From positions 1 to 11,190 of the forward strand of contig JBBIGZ010000090.1 of the NCBI GenBank assembly GCA_037447295.1: DNA of 11,190 nt, given 5' to 3'. A program made the translations under genes and the position numbers. Below, in pieces: positions 6,232 through 11,190 of this stretch; positions within the stretch are counted from its first letter, which is position 1; each line of letters starts with the position of its first letter. This DNA is from 630D-37 sp037447295. Lineage in GTDB: Bacteria; Chloroflexota; Anaerolineae; Anaerolineales; Villigracilaceae. The notes under the pieces are model-generated. The model worked only from the letters and a program-made list of their open reading frames with translations, ran no database searches and was not told where the DNA came from.

Positions 6232-6952
6232 TCAGTGCCTCCTGCAAATGGATTTTCCCCTCGTAAAGAGCCCGTCCCAAGATCACCCCATGACAGCCCA
6301 GCCGATAGGCGGCCTGCACATCTTCCAGATCACGCACCCCACCGGAAGCGATGATCTCGCAGTTTTCCAGCGCCAGCAAAGGGCGCAAGCCTTCTAGGTT
6401 CAATCCAACTTGCAAACCATCTCGGTCGGTATCGGTATAGATAAAAATCCCGACCCCCTTTTGGCACAGCTCTTGTGCCAGCCGCATCGGAGTATAGTTT
6501 GTGGGAGACTGCCAACCCTGGACGCGCAGCTGCGTGCCTTGGGCATCCAGCGCCACGGCAATTGCTTCCCGGCCAAAGCGTTCCAGCGCCTCCTGGAGGA
6601 CCTCAGGCTGGGTCACCGCCAATGTGCCGATCACCACCCGATGCAGACCGAGGGAAAGCGCCTCGGCGATCGCTTCCGGAGAACGCAGCCCACCGCCGAA
6701 CTGAATGCGCGCTCCATATGCTTGGGCCAAAGCGATCAACCGCGGCAATAGGTGGCGGTTTTCCGAGCTGGCCTCGCCGAATGCTCCATCCAGATTAACC
6801 ACATGCAACCAACGAGCACCCTGCTCCAGCCATCGGCGGGCAACCTCTACTGCATCCTCGCCGTAGATCGTCATCTGCCGGGGATCGCCTTGCGCCAGCC
6901 GCACCACCTTTCCATGCCGCAAGTCCAATGCCGGATAGATCGTGAAGCTCAT
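6200..6952 (-). CDS. hisA: ProFAR isomerase (phosphoribosylformimino-AICAR-P isomerase)
   Basis: A 250-residue (beta/alpha)8 barrel catalysing the fourth step, the Amadori isomerisation of ProFAR to PRFAR. Catalytic Asp10 is in YPALDLRHGKVVRL and Asp136 in VALDAQG; FIYTDTDRDG (170-179), IQFGGGLRS (83-91) and IASGGVRD (201-208) are standard family motifs. The frame is open upstream to 7060, but that part is hisH in another frame; the ATG at 6952 overlaps the hisH stop as ATGA and has TGGAG before it. The last ten or so residues extend past the usual YEGKI-x-L-x-EAL end and overlap the start of hisF, so the tail is probably not functionally important. Confidence 0.97.
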   Translation of the reverse strand: MSFTIYPALDLRHGKVVRLAQGDPRQMTIYGEDAVEVARRWLEQGARWLHVVNLDGAFGEASSENRHLLPRLIALAQAYGARIQFGGGLRSPEAIAEALSLGLHRVVIGTLAVTQPEVLQEALERFGREAIAVALDAQGTQLRVQGWQSPTNYTPMRLAQELCQKGVGIFIYTDTDRDGLQVGLNLEGLRPLLALENCEIIASGGVRDLEDVQAAYRLGCHGVILGRALYEGKIHLQEALNVGQTDHSLP

Positions 6953-7569
6953 TTTTGCTCCAAAAAGTTTTGCAAAATTCGCAATCCCACCGCCTGGCTT
7001 TTTTCCGGGTGGAATTGCACTCCCCAAATCGGGCCGCGACGGACGGCCGCGGTCACCCATATCCCGTGTTCTGTCTCCGCCAGCCGATCGGCCTCTTCTG
7101 CAGGCTGACAGTAGAACGAGTGATTGAAGTAAACGTATTCACCGTCGCCGATCCCTCGAAAAAGCGCATCCTCCTGTACCATACGGAGTCGATTCCAGCC
7201 GGTGTGCGGGATCGTCAGCCCTTCTAGGGCCGGGAATGGTATCACCCGTCCGCGTAGCCATCCCAGGCCGCGGTGCTCTCCCATCTCCTGGCTGAACTCG
7301 AACAGCACCTGCATACCGAGACAAATGCCCAAAAGGCGCGCTCCATTCTGTACTGCCTGTTCTAGCGCCTCATCCAGGTTTTGGGTGCGCAGCCTCTGAA
7401 TAAACGCGCCGAAAGCACCTACGCCCGGTAAAACGATCTGCCGGGCGCGCCGGATCTGTTCCGGGTCCCGCGTGCGTCGGGCGACGGTGCCCAGAGATTC
7501 CAGCGCCTTTTGCACCGAGTGCAAGTTGCCAGTGCCGGCATCGATCAAGATCACGGGATCGGTGCTCAT
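6949..7569 (-). CDS. hisH: Imidazole glycerol phosphate synthase, glutaminase subunit
   Basis: A 206-residue class I glutamine amidotransferase that supplies ammonia to HisF. The triad is visible: Cys83 in GICLGMQ, and His187 and Glu189 in VQFHPEKS. The oxyanion-strand motif LPGVGAFG is at 47-54, and GWN (124-126) and YFNHSFY (147-153) are HisH hallmarks. Its ATG overlaps the hisB stop (ATGA) and its stop overlaps the hisA start. Length is normal. It is encoded between hisB and hisA, and only one gene separates it from its partner hisF. Confidence 0.97.
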   Translation of the reverse strand: MSTDPVILIDAGTGNLHSVQKALESLGTVARRTRDPEQIRRARQIVLPGVGAFGAFIQRLRTQNLDEALEQAVQNGARLLGICLGMQVLFEFSQEMGEHRGLGWLRGRVIPFPALEGLTIPHTGWNRLRMVQEDALFRGIGDGEYVYFNHSFYCQPAEEADRLAETEHGIWVTAAVRRGPIWGVQFHPEKSQAVGLRILQNFLEQK

Positions 7570-8153
7570 AGTTTGCCCTTCGTCGAGGGGATGGCGCCGC
7601 GCCGCCGCGGATCGATCTGTGTCGCTTGATCCAGCGCACGGGCCCAGGCCTTGAAGAGCGCTTCTGCCTGATGATGATCGTCCTCACCGTAGTGCACGCG
7701 GGCATGCAGGTTGCAGCGCGCCGTCACGGAAAAGGAGCGAAAGAAGTGCGGGATCAACGTGACGGGAATCTGGGCGATATAGGGCGTGTGCCATTCGGCC
7801 TGTATGACCGCATATGGGCGACCGGAGAGATCGATCGTCACCTGTGCCAGGGTCTCATCCATGGGAGCAAAGCAATCGGCCATGCGCACCAGCCCGCGCC
7901 GATCGCCCAGGGCCCGATCGAAAGCTTCCCCAAGCGCCAGTGCCACATCTTCGACGGTGTGATGAGCATCGACTTCCAGATCGCCCTCGGCCTGTAATTG
8001 CAGGTCGAATAAGCCGTGCACGGCCAGGTGGCTCAAGCAATGATCGAGAAACCCTAGGCCGGTGACGATCTCATATTCGCCCTGCCCATCCAGGTTGAGC
8101 GTGACCCAAATGCGCGTTTCGCGCGTCTCTCGGTGAACTTCTACCTGACGCAT
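7566..8153 (-). CDS. hisB: Imidazoleglycerol-phosphate dehydratase
   Basis: A 195-residue single-domain IGPD that dehydrates imidazole glycerol phosphate to imidazole acetol phosphate. The manganese-binding repeats are DAHHTVEDVALALGEA (62-77) and EDDHHQAEALFKA (157-169). FLDHCLSHLAVHG (35-47) and the C-terminal GAIPSTKGKL complete the signature. There is no HAD-type histidinol-phosphatase domain as in the enterobacterial bifunctional HisB, so that step must be done elsewhere. The start is the ATG at 8153, one base after the hisC stop, with GGAGGGG four bases upstream; the open frame further upstream is hisC out of frame. Its stop overlaps hisH by 4 bp. Confidence 0.97.
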   Translation of the reverse strand: MRQVEVHRETRETRIWVTLNLDGQGEYEIVTGLGFLDHCLSHLAVHGLFDLQLQAEGDLEVDAHHTVEDVALALGEAFDRALGDRRGLVRMADCFAPMDETLAQVTIDLSGRPYAVIQAEWHTPYIAQIPVTLIPHFFRSFSVTARCNLHARVHYGEDDHHQAEALFKAWARALDQATQIDPRRRGAIPSTKGKL

Positions 8154-8154
8154 G

Positions 8155-9264
8155 TTACCCCTCCGTGAAAAGGATGTGTAATGCGGTGAGCAACCGTTCG
8201 CTATCTTGCCGGCGTCCCACGCTGATGCGAATGCAATCCTGCAAGCCGGGCTTGTTGAAGTAACGGACGAGTATCCCATGTTCCCAGGCCAAGCGGCGCT
8301 GCAGGGTAGCGGCCTGATGACCGCGAACGCGACAAAGGATGAAATTGGCCTGCGAAGGGTAGGGTTGCAATGCTTCCAACCCCTGCAAAGCGGCGAAGAG
8401 CCGATCCCGCTCCTCTCGCAGTGCGTTTACCACTTCTTGCAACGCTGCGGCATGTTCCAGAGAAACCTGAGCAGCCAACGCAGCGGCGACATTGACGTTA
8501 TACGGTTGTTTCGTCTTCCATAAGGCCGGCAGCAGCCACTTTGGGAAAGCGCCATAACCCACGCGCAGGCCGGCCAGCCCAGCCCATTTGCTGAACGTGC
8601 GTAGCACGACCAGATTTTCCCACCGCGGCACCTGCGGTAGCCAGGTGTGGGCGCCTCCCAGCGCTGCGTCGCTGAATTCGATGTAGGCCTCGTCCAATAC
8701 GATCAGGATCGGCAGTGCCAACAATGCTTCCAGCGTTTCCCGATCCACGAGCGAACCATCCGGGTTGTTCGGCGTGGCCAGGAAGAGCATTTTGGGGTGA
8801 TACTCGTTCACCGCTCGGCGGATGGCTTCCAGATCGAGCGAGAAATCGGCGCGGCGCGGGATCTCAATCACCTCCACGTTGTGTAGGCCGGCATCGAAGG
8901 CGTACATGCCGAAGGTGGGAGGGCAATTTAGAATACGATCGCCGGGATCGAGCAGGACGCGCATCAACAGATCGATCAATTCATCGGCGCCGGCGCCGGC
9001 GATCAGAAATTCGGCCGGCACGCCGGTGAAACGCTCCAAGGCCCGACGCAGGGTGCGACTTTCCGGGTCCGGATAGATGTGCGGAAACGGTAGGTTCGCC
9101 AATGCCTGACGGACAGCCGGCAACGGACCATAGGGATTTTCATTTGCATCCAGCTTGACAATTTGTTCGATCGGGCGACCCAGGCGTTCGGCCAGGACTT
9201 CAAACGGTTCGATCGGTTGGTAGGCCGGCAGGCGCTCTAAGTGTGGACGTGGGTACATGTTCAT
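8155..9264 (-). CDS. hisC: Histidinol-phosphate aminotransferase
   Basis: A 369-residue fold-type I PLP enzyme that transfers an amino group from glutamate to imidazole acetol phosphate. The N-terminal VKLDANENPYGP (36-47) is characteristic of HisC. PLP contacts are seen in ATPNNPDG (163-170, Asn167) and LDEAYIEF (190-197, Asp191 and Tyr194), and Lys226 in TFSKWAGLAGLRVGY forms the Schiff base. CIRISVG near the end contains the arginine that contacts the substrate carboxylate or phosphate in relatives. The start is taken as the ATG at 9264, which overlaps the hisG stop (ATGA) and has GGAGG four bases upstream; a second ATG two codons later is possible. Some HisC-like enzymes also act on aromatic amino acids, but the operon context settles the call. 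Confidence 0.96.
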   Translation of the reverse strand: MNMYPRPHLERLPAYQPIEPFEVLAERLGRPIEQIVKLDANENPYGPLPAVRQALANLPFPHIYPDPESRTLRRALERFTGVPAEFLIAGAGADELIDLLMRVLLDPGDRILNCPPTFGMYAFDAGLHNVEVIEIPRRADFSLDLEAIRRAVNEYHPKMLFLATPNNPDGSLVDRETLEALLALPILIVLDEAYIEFSDAALGGAHTWLPQVPRWENLVVLRTFSKWAGLAGLRVGYGAFPKWLLPALWKTKQPYNVNVAAALAAQVSLEHAAALQEVVNALREERDRLFAALQGLEALQPYPSQANFILCRVRGHQAATLQRRLAWEHGILVRYFNKPGLQDCIRISVGRRQDSERLLTALHILFTEG

Positions 9265-10256
9265 GCTTCCTCCAAGGCCGCCAGCATAGCCCGATAGCGC
9301 GGCGGCTCTTCTTCAAAGATATAGGTGAGCGGCGAGACAATGATCCCGCTTCCGCCGATCTCGCGCAGTTCGGCGATGGCGCGCGTCAACTGCTCACGGC
9401 GCACGACAATGCTCACCGAATGCCAAGTTTCTCCCGAACGCACCAGCACCGGGCTGATGGTCGGCCCCTGCAGGCCGCCGATCACGGTGCGGGTGAACAT
9501 TTTTTGGGCAATCTGATGCGGATCCTCGCCACGAACGTTGGCGATCACCAGCAAATTCTCACGGGCGCGCAGGTGAGCTTCGATATATTCCAGCAGGTGG
9601 CGCGCTAGTTCCAGGACCTCCGGCCGTGTGCGCAGCGAAGGGCGATGGGCAATCAGGGCAGCTTGGGAAGGCTGGATGACTCCATCCGGCAGAGGGCGCA
9701 GGCGGTTATCGCGCAGGGTTTGTCCGGAGGAGACCAAGTCAGAGATGAGATCGGCATAGCCGATAGCAGGGGCGGTTTCCAGCGTGCCTTCGGCGGCGAT
9801 CAGCTGATGGGGAATTTGGTGATCTCGTAGGAAGCGTTCGGTCAGGTTGGGGAATTTGGTCGCCACCCGAAGCGGTCGGCCCAGGGTCTGCGCATAGGCG
9901 CGCAGAGATGCGATGTCCTGCACCTGCTCCCAAGTCTCCGGAACGGCGAGGGTCAGCGCGCAGTGGCCGAATCCCAGCGCATCGTGGAGCACGAGCACCT
10001 CTCCGTTTTCACCGCGTTTTTCCTCGATAACGTCCATCCCGGTGATGCCGAATTCCACGCTTCCCTGGCGCACGCTGACGACGATATCCCCAGGGCGTTG
10101 AAAGAGCACCTGCATCCCTGGCAGGGTGGGGATAAAGGCTTCGTATTGGCGCGGGTTGAGGCGGATCACCGGCAGGCCGGCGGCGCGCAAGAATTCCAGC
10201 GTGCTTTCTTCCAAGCGACCTTTGGAGGGGAGAGAAAGGCGAATCGGACGGGTCAT
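9261..10256 (-). CDS. hisG: ATP phosphoribosyltransferase, long form
   Basis: A 331-residue enzyme for the first, committed step: ATP plus PRPP to phosphoribosyl-ATP. The N-terminal RLSLPSKGRL, EFGITGMDV (68-76), AAEGTLETAP (154-163) and the PRPP loop DLVSSGQTLRDN (173-184) are diagnostic. The segment from GLQGPTISPV (261-270) to the end is the C-terminal domain of the long form (HisG_L), which binds histidine and gives feedback inhibition; no HisZ partner is needed. A GTG three codons upstream (10265) is in frame, but the ATG at 10256 has AGGTG six bases before it and fits the family start, so I chose it. The gene begins 11 bases after the T-run of the attenuator and is first in the operon. 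Confidence 0.95.
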   Translation of the reverse strand: MTRPIRLSLPSKGRLEESTLEFLRAAGLPVIRLNPRQYEAFIPTLPGMQVLFQRPGDIVVSVRQGSVEFGITGMDVIEEKRGENGEVLVLHDALGFGHCALTLAVPETWEQVQDIASLRAYAQTLGRPLRVATKFPNLTERFLRDHQIPHQLIAAEGTLETAPAIGYADLISDLVSSGQTLRDNRLRPLPDGVIQPSQAALIAHRPSLRTRPEVLELARHLLEYIEAHLRARENLLVIANVRGEDPHQIAQKMFTRTVIGGLQGPTISPVLVRSGETWHSVSIVVRREQLTRAIAELREIGGSGIIVSPLTYIFEEEPPRYRAMLAALEEA

Positions 10257-10266
10257 AGTCAACACC

Positions 10267-10297
10267 TAAAAAAACATCCCCGGTGGACCGGGGATGT
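10267..10297 (-). terminator. Intrinsic terminator in the his leader (attenuator)
   Basis: On the minus strand ACATCCCCGGT, a CC loop, then ACCGGGGATGT form a perfect 11-bp stem. In practice this is about 10 bp closed by a UCCA tetraloop. Seven T's follow immediately. It ends 11 bases before the hisG ATG and downstream of the promoter, so it would stop transcripts before the operon unless an alternative structure forms. This position marks it as an attenuator rather than an end-of-operon terminator. Confidence 0.92.
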
Positions 10298-10321
10298 CAT
10301 GGAATTTTGCCCAAAAGGCAT

Positions 10322-10380
10322 ATCCAACGTTCACCTACCCCGATCCGCATGGGGTACGGGTCACATGGTGAACGTGGATG
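10322..10380 (-). promoter_or_regulatory. his leader RNA: protector hairpin and antiterminator segment
   Basis: Segment 10380-10367, which spans the His codons, pairs with 10335-10322 in a 13-bp stem with one bulge. Inside it UACCCC (10356-10351) pairs with GGGGUA (10341-10336). The segment GGATCGGGG (10346-10338) can instead pair over 9 bp, with one G-U, with CCCCGGTCC (10293-10285), the 5' arm of the terminator. The two folds exclude each other. A ribosome stalled on the His codons would free the antiterminator segment; a ribosome at the leader stop codon (10337-10335) would cover it. Confidence 0.8.
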
Positions 10381-10400
10381 TGCAGTGAGCAAGATAGCAT
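10335..10400 (-). CDS. hisL: his operon leader peptide
   Basis: A 21-codon ORF from the ATG at 10400 to the TAG at 10337-10335. Residues 7-12 are HIHVHH, so four of six consecutive codons in the middle are His codons (positions 7, 9, 11, 12). The ORF lies between a perfect -10 box and the attenuator of the his operon. It would work as a sensor of charged His-tRNA in ribosome-mediated attenuation, as HisL does in enterobacteria; the peptide itself needs no function. There is no Shine-Dalgarno sequence. The A of the ATG coincides with the transcription start expected from the -10 box, so the mRNA is probably leaderless. I infer function by position and codon content; sequence similarity to enterobacterial HisL is limited to the His run. 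Confidence 0.82.
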   Translation of the reverse strand: MLSCSLHIHVHHVTRTPCGSG

Positions 10401-10415
10401 GGGTATATTATACCC
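10401..10415 (-). promoter_or_regulatory. his operon promoter -10 box within a palindrome
   Basis: On the minus strand TATAAT (10412-10407) is a perfect -10 hexamer. Counting its last base as -7 puts +1 at 10400, the A of the leader-peptide ATG. The -35 region is weak: ACAGAA, CACAGA or CAGAAA at spacings of 16-18 bp. The hexamer is embedded in a 15-bp dyad, GGGTATA-A-TATACCC, which could be an operator or chance. Confidence 0.75.
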
Positions 10416-10559
10416 GAGAACGCGAGATTTTCTGTGCTTTCCGCTTGCAGATCCGTGATCTTTTGAAAGTCGATGGTATTGATGTATTCGCTTGTTGAAG
10501 GCGAGGTATGCGACGTTGATTGTGTCGGTGGGATGTTTTTTGAGCGCCGGCGTACCTAC

Positions 10560-11031
10560 CTACCTATCCTACTAAGCTTGGCGCATGTTCAGCGGGAGCT
10601 ACAAGGATTGGTGGAAAATGGCTCTGCCTGGGCCAAACTGTATGCTGCGCCTCAGCCACTCTCGAAAGAAGCGCACGGACGCGTGTGTCGGCGTTACCGG
10701 CGCATTCTGTCTCAAGCCGAACGAGGAGAGTCGCCGCCGGAGTCGAAAGTAGGCCGAGGGCGACCGAAAAGTACGCCTGGGCGTATCTGCTTCGTCGTTT
10801 GAAGAAGCCGAAAGAGGCGGTGTTGGCATTTGCCTTCATTGAGGGAGTGTCTTTTAGCAACAACCAGGCTGAACGTGTCGCCTGGCCAAAGTGAAGCAGA
10901 AAGTGAGTGGTGGCTTTCGCACCCCAAACGGTGCGAGGGTCTATGCTCGTTTACAGGCGGTCATTTCCACTTGCTGTGGGCAAGAGCGGAATGTGTTTGC
11001 CCATCACCCTGTCTCCCTGCTCGCAGAGTAG
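10560..11031 (+). pseudogene. Decayed C-terminal fragment of an IS66-family transposase
   Basis: Three consecutive frames carry recognisable IS66 transposase sequence in the right order. Frame one (about 10575-10769) encodes LAHVQRELQGLVENGSAWAK and ends in GRGRPKS. Frame two (10772 to about 10876) encodes YAWAYLLRRLKKPKEAVLAF and VSFSNNQAER, the family's conserved NNxAER motif. Frame three (10882-11031) encodes AKVKQKVSGGFRTPNGARVYA and ends at a TAG where family members usually end. One base appears lost in the A-run at 10767-10770, and a second shift with a small deletion lies near 10877-10881. Everything before the AHVQREL motif, including the N-terminal and most of the catalytic core, is missing. 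It is not functional. It lies upstream of the his promoter and reads away from it. Confidence 0.8.
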
Positions 11032-11071
11032 GTAGTTACGCGCCAGCGCTTTCAGGGAACCAGGATAGGTA
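10561..11071. repeat. Short inverted repeat bracketing the IS66 remnant
   Basis: TACCTATCCT at 10561-10570 is the exact reverse complement of AGGATAGGTA at 11062-11071; similarity continues imperfectly outward with one gap. The pair flanks the transposase fragment. It does not resemble the IS66 terminal repeats I know, and both arms lie in locally repetitive ctacctacc/taggta sequence, so chance is possible. Confidence 0.3.
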
Positions 11072-11162
11072 ATAGGTGGCCTCTATGACTGCTCCTTCGA
11101 AAAGCTGATTTTCGGGCTATGTGTATGGTCCGACGGTTTTTCCAGTGCTCGAAACGTAAGAC

Positions 11163-11190
11163 CTCCCGAAGATCTCTCCATCCTCGGGAG
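11163..11190. other. Inverted repeat at the window edge
   Basis: CTCCCGA, a 14-nt loop, then TCGGGAG make a 7-bp stem ending on the last base of the window. Any T-run or continuing stem would lie outside. It could be a terminator or a leader structure of the next gene. The rest of 11032-11190 shows no gene. Confidence 0.35.

Noticed and set aside
10257..10265. hisG start at the in-frame GTG 10265
   Set aside because: The Shine-Dalgarno AGGTG overlaps that GTG and is well spaced for the ATG at 10256, where family similarity begins.
10257..10400. T-box or PRPP-type riboswitch in the his leader
   Set aside because: The T-box AGGGUGGNACCGCG element is missing and I see no ykkC-like conserved core; the His-rich ORF with competing hairpins explains the region better.
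10473..10560. N-terminal part of the open frame that leads into the IS66 fragment
   Set aside because: Residues before the AHVQREL motif show no transposase similarity; the frame is open by chance across the truncation point.
10763..10775. Programmed frameshift in the IS66 transposase at the A-run
   Set aside because: This family does not rely on frameshifting in the large transposase, a second shift follows about 110 bases later, and the N-terminal part is missing; decay is simpler.

Overview
The window looks like chromosomal DNA of a moderately GC-rich bacterium, probably a member of the Chloroflexota (Anaerolineae-like). That placement is an inference. It rests on the Pro/Thr/Ser-rich linker of the lipoprotein, the tightly overlapping genes, the heptanucleotide repeats and the (near-)leaderless promoters. 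No 16S or other marker gene is present.

Layout. (1) Positions 1-117, minus strand: the first 39 codons of a DtxR/MntR-type metal-dependent repressor, with a clear promoter and an operator-like palindrome over its -10 box. (2) 281-1285, plus strand: a secreted lipoprotein of the acid phosphatase-like phosphoesterase family. (3) 1275-4424, minus strand: a small operon reading ecfS, ecfT, an unrecognised C-terminally anchored membrane protein, and a cysteine-based protein phosphatase. The ecfS gene carries an in-frame amber codon at codon 38. No ATPase gene lies between ecfS and ecfT; that gap holds a 12-bp hairpin and a degenerate 7-bp tandem repeat. (4) 4425-4841: non-coding. (5) 4842-10256, minus strand: a compact histidine operon, hisG-hisC-hisB-hisH-hisA-hisF-hisI-hisE. 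Most junctions are 4-bp stop/start overlaps. It encodes most of the route from PRPP + ATP to histidine; hisD and a histidinol-phosphate phosphatase are not in the window. (6) 10267-10415, minus strand: the operon's leader. (7) 10560-11031, plus strand: a decayed IS66-family transposase fragment, followed by about 160 bp without genes.

The most interesting feature is the his leader. A perfect TATAAT box is followed six bases later by an ATG that opens a 21-codon ORF. Codons 7, 9, 11 and 12 of this ORF are His codons. Its RNA can fold into a leader hairpin, a competing 9-bp antiterminator, and a strong intrinsic terminator with seven U's just before the hisG ribosome binding site. This is the logic of classical ribosome-mediated his attenuation. 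Here the leader ORF appears to begin at the transcription start itself, that is, on a leaderless transcript. HisG also has the long form with a regulatory domain, so the pathway probably has both attenuation and feedback inhibition.
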